Positions 46,430 through 59,527 of a stretch of DNA of 64,000 nucleotides are shown piece by piece (positions within the stretch are counted from its first letter, which is position 1; each line of letters opens with the position of its first letter). The notes beneath the pieces are model-generated. The model did no database searches. It saw only the letters and a program-made list of their open reading frames with translations, and was not told where the DNA came from. This DNA comes from Ophioderma brevispina (lineage: Eukaryota > Echinodermata > Ophiuroidea > Amphilepidida > Ophiodermatidae). The DNA is taken from positions 1 to 64,000 of the forward strand of contig JAMKCH010056779.1 in assembly GCA_023653785.1 (NCBI GenBank), written 5' to 3'. A program made the translations under genes and the position numbers.

Positions 46430-47090
46430 AAGAAACAAATAAGGCCGGTAGTATACGTCAATGACTAAGTTGATGGCGGTTGGTCTGAAAGCAAGAGGAG
46501 CCCTTATTGGTTGATGGAAAGGAAGTGGGACTGTCTCTCAATCAACGTAAGTTTTGGTACCTTGAATACTAAGGAGGGTGGCTGTGGCCATGAGATCCGG
46601 CATCGGTTGGCAATGGTAAGATCAGCAATGGTAATTGCTATCCAAGATCTTGGTTGACAGAGATTTACTACCAAAACTCGTTAGTCCAAGCTCTGGTTTT
46701 TCCAATAGCCACACACGCAAGTGAGACATGGACCCTCACCAGAGCACACCCCGTAACAGAATTGCAAACCTTTGAGATGTGGTGCTGGAGCCGTATGCAT
46801 TCGATCCCAGGTCCGAGAATGAGGAAAACTCAGAGTTCGTCAGACATTTGGGTGACACACTTTTTTTCAGACATCTGCATCCAGAATGTAAGATATTTTG
46901 GTGCCAAGGTGATTGTGCAAGGAATGGTTGAAGGGAAGGAAAAGAAGAAGGGGCAGGTCAAGACCTCGATGGTTCGACCAAATCAAGGCTGTTGCAGGAC
47001 AGCCTCTTCGACTGTGCTTATTTCTTGCTGAAGATTCGTCACGAGCTGTCAGTCATGACGGGAGCGAACCAACCAACAAACCAGGCCATT
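46430..47090 (+). pseudogene. RTE-like LINE C-terminal region
   Basis: Landmarks: RHRLAMVRSAMV (about 46,602-46,635), LVFPIATHASETWTLTRA (46,696-46,750), FEMWCWSRMHSIP (46,770-46,808), then VQGMVEGK followed by RRRGRSRPRWFDQIKAV (about 46,912-46,998). These fit the C-terminal domain of RTE/BovB-like ORF2 proteins, downstream of RT. A frame slip near 46,935 separates two readings. Upstream RT is not present, so this is a 5'-truncated remnant. It lies directly behind another LINE 3' end, in the same orientation. Confidence 0.85.
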
Positions 47091-48264
47091 TTAATCAAAT
47101 TGACCTCTAGATTGATCGTTGACATGCAGGGTTACATTTAAAACACCGATAACAACCCTCGTTCTCCACCACGTGCCAAATATCAGACCCATACGTCAAA
47201 GCACACCAGACAGACAACGCTTGTTTTTGTTTAGTAATATGCGAATAGATAACTAGTGATATCTTTGAAACCATTACCGAGATGTGTTACGTAAATGTGG
47301 TATCTCTTATGTCCATGCACTGTCGGTATCTTGTGAACTCTATTATTCATATTGTTTATACCCAAAAGCCAGTGGCTATTGATACCCAGTTGCTATTTAT
47401 AGCTCTTGAACTGCAGGAAGTGGGGTTCAAAAAATCTCTATTGTCCTTGAACCCAAAAATGAAACACCATAATAGGCTAGGTCGGGATAGTCCTCTGTGA
47501 CCAAGTTTGGTTGAAATTGATCCGAGCGTTTGGTACTATAGATGATGTGGACCTTTGTTTATGTTTATGGCGCCCCCTGTTGGTGTAAGGAGAGAAAATG
47601 GCAGGCAAACGCACCTATACTTTGCATGGTGGAAATTTTTTTGGCTGTAACTTTTGTTTCGAATTAAATATACTAACTTCTTATCAAGCATAAAAAAGCT
47701 AATGCTACAGTGCATTTTGTGTGACAATTTAGATACAGGAAAGATTTTGCAAGAATTTATAACCAGATTTATGTGTCTTCGTCACAGAAGAGGAAAACTA
47801 CTGTAAGATTGTGACTGACAGAAAACAACAGTGGGCGTCCTGAATGTCAAAAAGTGACGTCATAGGTCACATCCATCTATAGTAGGATTTTTTATCCTGT
47901 CAGTTCATTAAAAGTTTTGGGCGTGTCGACGATTCCATTCGTTCTGAAAGGTTGTAGCTTTGACCCGATCATAAAATAGGATAGAAATTCGATTGGGTCA
48001 CGATAACGGAAAGATTAAGGCCATAATTAAAAATGGCTCTTTATCATGAAGAAAATAGTACAAGGCAACTGCACTGACTAAATTCCAAACACAAAATTGA
48101 ACAAACTCGGAAATTTAAATTTAAATAGAAAATGATACGAAGAAGTCATTCTTATGCCCAAAGTTTTTTTACGTCACTACAAGAATATTAGAAAATATGA
48201 TTCGTTTGTATTTATTCGTCTTGTTCCAGAAATATATTTGACAGCTTGGTTCACAATCATTTAA
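47091..48264. other. No gene recognised
   Basis: AT-rich sequence without named repeats or domains. Confidence 0.4.
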
Positions 48265-48623
48265 AGACACTATCAGTGATTTTAAAAAATATTTGAAATT
48301 TGCAGGAAATTAGCTTCCAATGGAGGATAAGTCTGTAGAATTCCTCATACTTTACCTTTCTAGCTGTAAGAATTGACAGAAAGGAAGAAAAAAACGGCAA
48401 GTGTTTTCCAGATACGAATTCTCCATTCAATACGTGTTGTAAAGTACAAAAGTGTTTTTTTTTTTTAATTATTAAAATATTCGATTATGTCATTATTAAG
48501 TTGCTATTGGTCTTATCATTTGCAGGGTATGTTTAGGATACTTGTACTTGTTACGTACATGGCAAAAATCTGATTTTTTTATGATTTTTTCGGTTACCGA
48601 TTTAGCACATCACTGAAGTGTCT
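48265..48623. mobile_element. TTAA-flanked MITE, 359 bp
   Basis: Ends agacactatcagtgat (48,265-48,280) and, inverted, agacacttcagtgat (48,609-48,623). TTAA flanks both sides (48,261-48,264 and 48,624-48,627). The terminal pattern and a gattttttcg tract before the right end resemble the element at 13,053-13,601, so the two may be distant members of one family. Confidence 0.75.
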
Positions 48624-48627
48624 TTAA

Positions 48628-51600
48628 GTATTTTAGAGTTTTGGTCACTCATAACAAACTACAATATTTCGTGGCCTAACTCCTCCTCTCACCCAGCCTC
48701 GATGTAATGACCCTTTATCCGTTCTTTGATTGACAAAACCAAACAAAGGAATCGATAGCGTGTCTCAGACTTACGACAATCTATTCAATTGACTCTGGAA
48801 TGAAGCCTTTAAATAGTCGAACAAAAAAAGTTCATGTGAATGGGTTAAAGCTCTTATTCTGTTGAACAAAGTGAGCATTTCAGCTGTTAAAACGGATTTT
48901 TAGTTTTTGATCTCAAACACACCCCTCCCAAATAGTTCGTACCATCGACCATATGCGTTTACTAACAGGAATAAAAATATCCGACTATTGCTTTTGAAAG
49001 AAAAAAAGAACAAAACACCACCATACAAACTGTGACAGATACAAGACCAGCCATGCCCAGGCACCGACTAGTTCAACAAAAAATAGTCGCCCATATGAAG
49101 TGAAGTGATTGACTAAAGCCTCAATTTTTTGGATGACAATTGAAATATGTATTTTTGCAACGGGGTTTTGCAACTTACTCTTTAAAGGTGCAACACAGAT
49201 TTTTTCACTCTCAGATGCTTTCTAACAAATTGAAAGCCAACAGAAATAAAATATGTACCTGAATGTAACGCTGATCGTCAAAATATTTCCATCTGAATAT
49301 GCTGAAGAGTGTGCTTAAAATTTTTTCTTTTGGTAAAATAATTGATTTTTAATTTTTAGTTGGAGTTCAAATATTAAATCTCGCCAATGTTTTCTAAACA
49401 ATAAGACCATTTTGTTTTGCTTTGTCTCTTTGTTTAATTATTTCTATGCCAAATACTAAGTAAATAAATATATTGAGTGTTTTAAATTACACTTACAACG
49501 AACTCGGTATATGATCCAACTTGTGAATTATGGATATCTGAATCCCTCGTTACAACACCTTTAAATTCTTTTCAAACATAACGCTATTATATGAACCCTC
49601 AAGCCCAGTGGTAACAAGACCGTTTCCACAAAAGGATATGCTTAAATTTGTCATTAGATTCTACTCCCGAATTCATAATGCAGCAACTTTTCTTTTCTTC
49701 TTCCCTCGAATACTAGCGAGAGGTACCACATTAAAAGAAGGTATGATTGATGGAGTTGTATAAAATCATTATCATTCTTATTCTTTTTACTATTATTTTT
49801 AAGTTATTTAATTTCGTGTTATTTTAATTAAATTGCTATTCTGACTGTTCATCAATAACAGCGTCGCTCTTTTCATAGTGGACGAAATTAATGGTTTTGA
49901 TTTTTTCTATAACAATTATTCAAACATCTCATCAAGCGTGTTTTTCGGTTACTTTTTGCGTAATTGGGCGGTAAAGAAGCGGTTTGGAATTGCAACGCTG
50001 TTAGAATGTCATACGGTGCATTTAAGAGTAGTTAGGATATATTAAAAGATAGGCAGTATTAATAAAATAATTATCGATAGGCAATTAGATAAGTTGAGTC
50101 TGTACTGTGCTTATTCAATAATATTAACACGCCATTACATACTGGATGCAAATTTCTACAAAGTCTGATCAATATGGACGACAATCTACCCTCACGTACC
50201 GCGTTTTTTAATTCATTTACTTTCCCTAGATCATCAATAAATGAAATAAAAACTGTAAAAATAGTGAAGAATGCTTTATATCAAGGCACAGACCCGCGAT
50301 CTAATGATATTTGTTTTTAAGAAAAACCGACAATTGTTTGAGGAAATGTCGCACTATTAGATGGGAACTTTAGGCTTATTTGTAGAAGGTGGCTTTCAGT
50401 TTGTGTTGACATTAAATAATGCAATTTTCCCAAATCACTCGACGAGACTATTTCAATGGAGTAACATATTTTTATAGTTTCAAATTATGACAGTTTAACC
50501 AAAGGTCTGTTTCACTTCTATGATTATTTTTGATATTGAGTATGTTTAGGCAAGCTTTTAGAACTTCTCTATGGTACAATTGCTCTTTACTTTAATATGA
50601 AATAAGTCACATTGTATTGCAATCTCGATCATAGGAGTTGGAACACTTTGATATATCAAAATGTCCTAATCCGCCGTGAACATTGTTGAATCCTGGATAT
50701 GCGGTCTCCCCTTCCAACAAAGAACCCCACATGGGCTTGGCGGGAAACCGAGGGGTGCATTATAACAGGACAAGATATTTAATGCTCAAGCTTCCTAACA
50801 AATCGCCATAACTGTTTACATTAAGTAGTGTAGAACCATTTTAGAATTATAGTTAGCATTGGTAGTTCTAATCTAAAATAAACACCATATTAGGTTACGC
50901 CTTGAAAATAGCCGCGTACCTAAATCGCTTATTAATATCAATACCATTTGAAAGAGTCAATAGCAAGATTCTACTCAAACTATCAAGCTAAATTCTATCT
51001 ATCATCGGCAACTGATACCATTATATCAAAGTGATGCAGATGTAATACCTTCACCAAGACTTTGGTCGAATGTTTCGACTTTTAACAACGTCACTGCAAG
51101 AAGCTTGTGGGGAATATGCCGACGTCCTTGGCAACATAATGTGCTCCTTTTCTTCAACCCTTTTCTTGAAAATTTCTTTTTTAAACGTCATTAAGGAGAT
51201 TGTCAGTATATGGCATACCTACAGATTATGCAAACCAGTTATTCCTACCTCAATAGGTTTCTTAGGTATTGAAACAAATAACAAACAAAAAAACGGTGTT
51301 GATCAGGGAAATGTCGATATTTAAAAATGGCCTTCAAAAATTTTTTTCAGTTCATTTTGTTCAATGCATTGCCCAGGTTCAACAATTATATAATACGTTA
51401 TCTCAATTTGGATGAAAGACATAATTGGCCCGCCGGTTACTACTCCTAATTAACTTGTCGTGTCTTTTTGAAATCTAGGTCTTAATTCGAGTGGCGTTTC
51501 ATTTGCCCGGTAATTAATTATATAAATCAATTGAGAAAACCCCTTGCTAACGAAAGTCAATCAAATCAAGAAGTAGTGTTACGTATATTTCACACATCTT

Positions 51601-52011
51601 AGACTAACATTAGCCCGTATAACATGAAAGTAAAATATATTTATATACTATAATTACCTAAATATCAATTTTTCGACTTATCCTCAATGTGATAATACGT
51701 CTTGGTATAAGTAGTTTAAATATTCGAATTGAAAAAAGGGGCATTTTTCTGGAAATGTTCTCTGTATTGCAAAACGAACCATCAGCTTTTCTTTTGTTTT
51801 TTTCCTTATAGCTTTCCCAGTTATTTGTTTAAGTTCTGTTTTCAAGACAGCCATCAAATATAAATCGATAAGATGAAATGCAAAAACAAACAAATCAAAA
51901 ATAGCAATTCAAGTAGCATAAATAGTGTATCAAGTAGATGCTCCCAAGATCACCCACTAATTCATATAAACGCTATTTTTAAATCTTGTAGACCTTATTT
52001 ACGACAGTCGA
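48628..52011. other. Long unique AT-rich stretch
   Basis: I find no gene or named repeat across about 3.4 kb. A possible further TTAA element (about 49,188-49,569) has ends aggtgcaaca and, inverted, aggtgttgta, only partly matching. Low repeat content makes this one of the better places to look for conserved non-coding DNA. Confidence 0.4.
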
Positions 52012-52330
52012 ATAAGAAATAAAGGGTTTGCAGGTGTCATTTTATGGGCGAATACTGTTCCGATGGTCGAAACAACGAAATAATGTGCGAGCGCCGCCGA
52101 GCCCATTATTTGAAAGTTTTTCTGGCCCAGGATACATTAAATGAGCCATAAATGACACTGCAAACCCTTTATTTCTAGTCTATTACCTAAAACAAGAGCT
52201 TCATTTAAATCCAGAAAATGCCTTGGCGACCCATTATTTGCAGAATAAGGGGCAGTAAACTGACCAATCAGATGCAGCATTTTCAATAATAATGGGCAGC
52301 AGAGGTAATAGAATAATAAATAAGTTACGT
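52012..52330. mobile_element. Nested hairpin element
   Basis: aagaaataaagggtttgcag and following bases (52,012-52,047) are inverted at 52,146-52,176 (ccataaatgacactgcaaac and following). A second inversion, tagtctattacc near 52,176 against aggtaatagaata near 52,302, extends the structure, and a gcccattattt word also recurs. It is probably a MITE with an internal rearrangement. Confidence 0.6.
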
Positions 52331-53284
52331 TACAAAACATACACCGCCAATATTAGTTGTTCATGGCTTGAATGATTATGTACATGCACCTGTCGACTTG
52401 CATGCCTGCTTTCTTAAACATCTGTAACAACAAGGTCTAGCGATTACGCAACTCTCTGTGAGCGATGGTCAAATTTGAAATGCCGACTCCCTATTGTCTG
52501 TTTCGGCTCCTTTCAAATTTAACAAAACGGTCACAGGTTATTCCACTCGTACATCTAGATCAATAGAAGGCGATCAGCACGTGAATGCGTTGTATAAATC
52601 GCAAAACCAGAATTAATGGGTCGATTCTGGGAGTTTCAGTTTCGGGTCCTAGGCGATATTCTTGGCCAAAGGTGAAAAATGCGCCTTATGAATCTAACAC
52701 CTGATGAACATTCTATAACACCTTTTAACCCCGTATGAAATAATTTTCAAAGTTTTAAACCCCTGTTAAGCAATATTAGCACATTTTTTTGAAGAGCGCG
52801 CGCCCCCCTTTTCAAAATTTGATATTTTTGGCACAGCTTATGTTCTAATTGTCTAGAAAACTACAACCTGCGAACGAGATGCTCAAAAATGCGTAATATC
52901 ATAAAATGCCCAACAGCCGTTTTTGAGATTAAATTGGGATCCTATATATTGTACTTAACGGCAGAGCGGAATGCTAAGTTTATGTCCGTCATGATGAATC
53001 GTGGCACCCCGCCTCAAGAAAAATGACCTCTAACTTGACTCTCCTTAACCAATAAAACAACTATAATATGGTGAGCGTAGATACGTACATGGCGCTATTC
53101 CTCTTCCCGGCTATTTCGTATTGGAAGGCCGGTTTTTCCAGCCGCCGTTGAATTATTATCGGCATCCCGAATATTAATTATTTCTAGTTTAATTCCTTTG
53201 TTTCCGACACATAGACATTGTAAAGCTTAACCACGCACAGGTATCGTTTACTAGCCATTTACCAATGCAACCGTGTAAAAAAAA

Positions 53285-53460
53285 TGTAAACCCCATTCCC
53301 TATCGCAAAATGCTCAAGGATGACAAAGTTGCATCACGAGAATTGGAATCAACAGGTCCAATGTTTAGCTAGAAACCATCAAACATTTTGTTGCGACTCT
53401 TGTGTAAAAGAAGTCATAATGCAAAGGAAGGTACTATGGAACTACCTACCGCTGGGCACT
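53285..53460 (+). repeat. Dispersed copy related to the 42.3-43.0 kb foldback end
   Basis: Shares cattccctatcgcaaaatgc, ggatgacaaagttgca, agaaaccatcaaacattttg and actcttgtgtaaa words with 42,880-42,975 and, inverted, with 42,310-42,360. Confidence 0.6.
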
Positions 53461-54331
53461 ACAAGACATGCTAATAATCCAATAAATCCTTGATCTGTAA
53501 CGACCATTATAGAACGGATGATTCCTTGATCCATTCCTAGTATCTCTAAAGTAAGTTTCATCTGGGAATTTTTTTTTAAAGAAGCTGATTTCAACTGATT
53601 CTGGTAGGTATGGCCCGGGTATGGGTGTCCACATAGTGCAGTTAGTGTCCTCTGTAAACGGATCTCGACCTTTTGCTCACCAACCAAATCATTGTGTGAC
53701 ATGAATCCATTCATAAGTTTGATCGTCTGTAAATTATGTCCCACTTCACAGGCACCATCCAAGTCACTGATCAATGACATGCGCTGTATGAGCAATTACT
53801 CACACACTGTGTGCATGACCATTGGCGAGAAGAAAGGCCTGTTTTTTAACACATGTTGGAAGCCTTGTGTGCAATGGTCGTTTCGGATTTTTTTCAGCCA
53901 CCGGGTAAATTGTCCAACAAATTACAGTCACCATGTAGAGAATAAGATTTATCTTGGTGTCAGTTTTCTACGAAGAGTATAGGTCTAACCGTTTGTCCAT
54001 GGCGCCCTCTTGAATAGCCCAGCAATCACTGGTGCTTTTTGTCATAGAGTTAGCATTATACCCTACAAATCCCACTCTTTATAAATTAACCATTTTCGGA
54101 TTTTTCTGAATGTTCTTCATAATAAAATTCACATCGTTATTTAATGATAAATATTCTACAATTTTAAAGCCCCCTGTTTTCTACCAGAAATCCCTGGAGC
54201 ACTTTTCTCTCTCGCAACGACGTGAGTTTTCTCATGTACTATGGCTTTAAGCACAAAGTACGCATGACAGGTCATAGTCCTATTGAATGCACTGTGGGCA
54301 CAGTGAATAGGGAAATTGGACAGTAACTGCA

Positions 54332-55045
54332 AGATGAACATTTAACCCAAAAAAAGGAGTATCGTTAGGGGGTGGGGAAATTGGGGGTTTTTCGGGAGTC
54401 AAAGGTCAATAACCGGGGGTCAAATTTTGAAATTGATCCAATATGTTTGAAAAAGTATACCAGTTAATAGTTTAATCATAAGGATTCCAAAAAGGTATAG
54501 ACCCGTATTTCAATAGGACGTCAGCCCACCAAGACATGTTTTTTGTGGACAAGATCATACATTCCAGGACTACAGTCCATTCGCTGTCGATCGATCCATG
54601 TTTAGCGAATACACAGGGATCATTGACAGGTAAAAATGTATTTGTAGTACTGGAATGCATCTATCTTGTCCACCAACATGGCTGGCTATTGAATACGGTC
54701 TATAGTTTTGTACTATCTGCGCCGAAAGTTTTGGATTTATAGGCCTAAAAAACAGCAAAATCATAAAGGGTAATTTTTTTCAGTTGTACGGGTCAAATTT
54801 TAAAATTACTCTCCGATTTGGATTTAAAAAATGGTGTTTCAAATTACAGATGAGCTCATAGCTTAAATAAGGAAACGTTTTGCGTGTCTTAAATGCTTAC
54901 TTTTACTTACCGAAGTAGGGGGGAAACAAGGTCAAGCTCCATTGAAAGCAATTGATGTTGACCTTTGTTGACCCCTGTTATTGACCTTTGACTCCCTAAA
55001 ACCAATTCCCCACCCCCTACAATAACTCACTTTTTTGGGGGTAAA
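54332..55045. mobile_element. A2-family element with its own inverted ends
   Basis: The left end (catttaacccaaaaaaagg then gttagggggtggggaaattg) is inverted at the right end (ccccaccccctacaataact then ttttttgggggtaaatg, about 55,007-55,045). The interior matches the A2 block of the 10-22 kb foldback (gtcaaaggtcaataac, ttccaaaaaggtatag, ctccgatttggat, cttaccgaagtaggg). So A2 can exist as a separate short TIR element without A1 or C arrays. The copy is split by the MITE at 54,500-54,700. Confidence 0.75.
54500..54700. mobile_element. 201-bp nested palindromic MITE
   Basis: Ends gacccgtatttcaatag and, inverted, gaccgtattcaatag. Inversion continues inward (cttgtccac words in both arms, attcgct against agcgaat at the centre). 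tata at 54,496-54,499 and 54,701-54,704 could be a 4-bp duplication; alternatively it is a TA duplication with a longer TIR. The undisturbed A2 copies read ggtatagtttgtac across this point, proving the insertion. Confidence 0.85.
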
Positions 55046-56054
55046 TGTTTAAACCTTTAACGCCTACCAAAATCGTTGAAATCATCTTCTTAAAAAATTT
55101 CCTGAGATTGCTACAAAAAATGTTTAATTTTGAGTGACTATCAGGCGAGCTAGAGTTTTTGCATTACTTCATGACAAAATACTAACTCAATGATGTTCAG
55201 AGAGTTTGAAAAAGGCAGCAATATTGCAATGTTGGATGCAGGATTTATATCCAGGGAATTATGATAGCTAACATAAAATCCAGGTCCTCCATTGTATTCT
55301 TTGGGATGAACTTGGGCGATGCGTGCGCTGATGCCAACATTTAGTCATTTTTCAAACAAGCAACACTGTCGGGAACTAAACGTGATTTTCACAAGAAGTG
55401 GCTAGACTCTCCGAAATGTTATCCAATATATTTGTCAGATATATATTGCGTAACTTATGGCGTATTCGTAGGTTTTATCACTTTTGATGCTTGCAACAAG
55501 CTGTAAGCATGTAGATCTTTGATCTTGTCCTGCATTGACTTGCCCAACTCTTAGTATAGAAGTGCCAATTAAATAAATTTCTGAGGGGCTTTCATTCAGC
55601 CCTTGCAAAAATAATGCTGTGCGTTTGGTGTTCGCAAGCGACGTCGTGATCAGAGTTTCGTGTGGGCCATGAAGTGAGGGCCTCCCCACCCCACTTTCAA
55701 TTGTATTATCATAGCTGCACGAAAAACGATAATAGAGTATCACTTATATGACATAAGTTTTTGATGTTTTGGAATGCCAAACCTCAGATTGTGCTAATAA
55801 TAAACTGAATACAGGCCGACATTACCTCGATGATTGCTACATAAGTTGAGATGCCATTCCACCTTGCACCTGTCAGCATGATCAGAAGCAATGTCTTTAA
55901 ACATGTGTATAGGAAATACCAAGAAGCATGCCAGATGGACAGTGAATAGTGCCCAGTGATGTTACTGGCACAACAACAGTCAATAAATATTTTCACAATG
56001 CAAACATCGAAATTGTTTTTCAAGTGATTGTACTTTGAGTTAATTTCAGGCACT

Positions 56055-56090
56055 GGAGTGGGGGGTGGGGGGGGTGGGGGGGGGGGGGGT
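56055..56090 (+). repeat. G-rich tract, possible quadruplex
   Basis: A 36-base stretch of G runs broken by single T, with more than four runs of six or more G. It could form a G-quadruplex in single strands. It could equally be a slippage-prone homopolymer with uncertain length. Confidence 0.5.
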
Positions 56091-56514
56091 TGAGTTACAA
56101 TATGCTCAATCTCCAAGTACACATTCCGTTCAGTGTGTTGTACTTTACATACATTGACATGAACTGACCTTGTGTGATCTCGGTATCATAACACATCATA
56201 CCAAAAACCAGAGGTGTATTTTCTAAATACATTGGTGAATGAAAGCTACTGAACTGTGCCAAGGTCACTGCTATTTCTAGCTCATAGGAGACAGTTTTGA
56301 TTTTGACTAGCATATACTCATCCTTTACAAAGTCCAAACAACAACCTTGATCAATTGACTTGATTTTTTTTTTCTGAATCTATTACTGAAGGATTAGTCT
56401 GACAGTTTGTAAAATAGACAAATTAATACGATGTTTTTCTTTCTTTGATGTGGTTGAGTTTGCGACAGCAGTACGAATTGGAATTCTCATCCTTATTAAC
56501 TAGGATTTATCTTC

Positions 56515-56539
56515 TGCGCACATGCGCACTGTATATAAG
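56515..56539 (+). promoter_or_regulatory. Candidate core promoter: NRF1-like site plus TATA box
   Basis: tgcgcacatgcgca (56,515-56,528) resembles the NRF1 palindrome, followed four bases later by tatataag (56,532-56,539), a strong TATA match. Transcription would begin near 56,565-56,570. No open frame or splice donor is obvious downstream, so the product, if any, is unknown. This is motif evidence only. Confidence 0.3.
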
Positions 56540-59527
56540 CGCTGAAGTGTGGCTTGCATGAAAGCGTTTCTTTCACATTGTATTAAGAGACAGTGGTACG
56601 CCAGAAACTAAACTAGCGTGACCGTTCAACATTACATTTTATTGCTGTCTGCCCTCTAAACGTTAAGAAAATGATCCGTGGAATACCGTTATTGTTTCGT
56701 ATTTTGCACGGGACTGTTGTGCCTTGTATCATATGTACTTTCTCAACTAGTCTAAAACAAAAAAAAAAAACAAACAAACTACGACGCAGTCTTACAACTC
56801 CTGGAATTAGCGACAAGGCGATCCTGTGAAGGAAGACGAATAACCTCTTTAATTAGGCTTTCTTTCCATTTGGTGGCGGTTGGGATGAAGTGGGGTTATT
56901 CCAGTAGTGGAAATGGCACTGGATCATATAAATGAAAGAGAAGACCGATTACTGGCTATGACTCAGGAGGGTTTGGACGATACACCGGTATGGCAAGTGA
57001 TAGCTCATGGGATTGTGGGATGGTTATCAGAGACAAGCAGTGTAAGTGTGGTGGAAAGGAGAGGATGAGGGTTCGATAGAGCCCGGGGGGATGAGGTTCC
57101 TCAAACATCTGATTCAAATCTGACATCGGTCCCGGGGCTATCGCCATATATGGACGGACAAGGCTCCAGGGGTGCCATTGGAATTTTTTTAATTGGTGCT
57201 CACAAACAGTCACATGTTTATCTTCTTGCAGACCTTACATAGGAATGCAAGGTATTCACATTTGACAAGTCAACAGGATATCAAGGTTGGGAGAGCAGTG
57301 TAAGAGTGTATTACGTGCTGTTCTTTATTGTTATTTTATAACATTGTGAAGGTATTGAAGGAACAAAAGAAGGTGCTACACAAAGGCCAGAGCAAATAAT
57401 TACTAATGTAACCATTGTTAACTATTTGAAATGATGGTCAAGGTCCAAAAACCTTGTGTCAAGTGCAAATTCTAAACGCACTATGACAGTACAGTCTCAA
57501 TTCGATGGCCACAGTTCACTAGTTTCATTCACCAGGGTATTTAAGAAAATACATCCCCTGGGTTTTGGTATGATGTATAAGGCCCAGGGGGGTTCGTCGC
57601 GAAACTTGAATAGTAAGTATATACTAACTTTTCCTAAAGCGCTTGTTACGATTTCACAAGTTGTGACTACGTGCGTTCGCGAACAATTGACGTTAGACAG
57701 TCGTAGGAATACCTTTTCGAATAATGAGGATATTATTCCGTGTCTTTTATTTGGGTGCATTCGTGGTGCAATTAGGTACGAGTAAGGTGTTTGAATTCCG
57801 TTATAGTAATATCGATTAATGTATTTTAGAAGCATACGTGTGTTTGGGATTTAGTGGGCGACTTATACAAACGGGTTCAGTACTCGGACTATACCCCTCG
57901 AATATTACAATTCCTCCTGGTTGATGAGAACCCCCGCGTTAAATTGGCCTGTTATTATTAGCTGGTACTTTCGATCTACGGTATTAGATAGGCCTACACC
58001 ATCACAAGAAAATGGCTTTCAGACCAAAGAGCGCGGCTATTTTTTTCTCATAGGAGTCATTCTTGTAGGTGGAAGACAATATTTTATTTAAACAATGAAA
58101 TATATCGGCCTATATCCAACAAACCAAATCAAAAGGACATGATGATATTACAGGCAAGGTAAAGGCCTGCAGCCAGCAGGAAAGGGTCTGGTTAAGCAGT
58201 GAAAAGACATACAATTCTAGCGAAGACTTGCACTAATTTTGTCGAATTCAAAAAATTCGGAACTGATTCAATAGTGACAAATAATTGGTGGCCAATTTTT
58301 AAGGTTGACTCAATATTTGAAATGTTTTTTGTGTGTATTAAATTATCATCTAAATATAATTCCCACCACAAAACAAAGATTGAGATGAAAGTGTTATTGT
58401 AGTAATATCTCTATGTGTATAAGTATCCCTACCATAGTATAGGCCTACAGGCCCCCCTACTGTAGGCTATACCAAACATCCGGATATGGACTTATTATAC
58501 ATAATTGAGATTTTCTAAATGGACATCGATTTGAGCTTAGCCATTTCACACTGGCCAATTAACGATTTGTTAGAAATTTAGGACGCCATTCTCGGGAAAT
58601 CCTAGTCAGCCTTTATGAAACTAGATTAAAGGTGATTCATATCTGATACCTCTTTCTTTCATTTCTTTCTTCATTATTTTTTATGTGCGTGTCATGGATA
58701 TATGGGCCAATATGTGTGGATAGGAGTGACATGCTTCAGAAAAAAGGAGCCAATGATTTTTTTATCTTGGTTAACTTTACATGTTTAATCTGTTTTTGTT
58801 ACTTAATGTAATACATGCACACGCTTTTCGCTTCAATTGCACAATTACATTGATTATTCATCCAATTCTGACTGTATATGAGTAATTGACATATCATGGC
58901 AAAGAAGAGACTGCAGTTTCTGTTATATTGTCTCTTATTGCTGTACAGGACTGCCTCTCCCTTCATTTTCAAGACTAGAGACACGTCTGTGAGCGAGGAC
59001 GTTTCTTTTTTCTCTCTGCCAAATTTTTTTTACCATTTTGGTCGATTTATTATTATTGAACTCAGTTTGTACAATAGTATCATCCTACAGTACGCTGTTG
59101 ATCTTCGGACGAGCTTTAATTGACGAAGCTCAGCTCTTTTTGGCTCTTTTTAAGACGTTTTTCATCCATTCGTGTCGTGCCGAAACTCGGACCTGTGCTG
59201 TTGGGTTCCGAATTCGACAGTTTGTTCGGCATCTCGATACGGAAACGTACGTATGGTCTATTGGCATATGACGACTTTTTGAAAAACGTGGCCCCTCCAA
59301 TGTCGCTTTTCATTATACATCTTGACCACCGGTAGGCTCATAATCCAGTTTCTGAAACCAAAGCTTAATCGGGATAGCTCACTTTTTTCATCAATGCTCA
59401 CCATTTCATGTCGCTGTGGTTTTAACAGACGCTAACCAGATCACTCGCAAGCTCTTGTCGCACCGTTGTACCGACAGTCAGACTCGCACCCATTCGGACA
59501 ATGTTACAATTTTTCATGTAGCACATA

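Larger units (their letters stand above)
55046..59520. other. Mostly unique sequence; no gene confirmed
   Basis: No coding domain is recognised. Opposed open frames of 109 (+) and 112 codons (-) overlap at 57,456-57,835 with no motif known to me. A very G-rich tract lies at 56,055-56,090, and a candidate core promoter at 56,515-56,539. Confidence 0.4.

Noticed and set aside
57456..57835. Overlapping 109- and 112-codon frames on opposite strands as a gene
   Set aside because: No recognisable motif, no supporting context, and antisense open frames of this size are expected occasionally in biased DNA.
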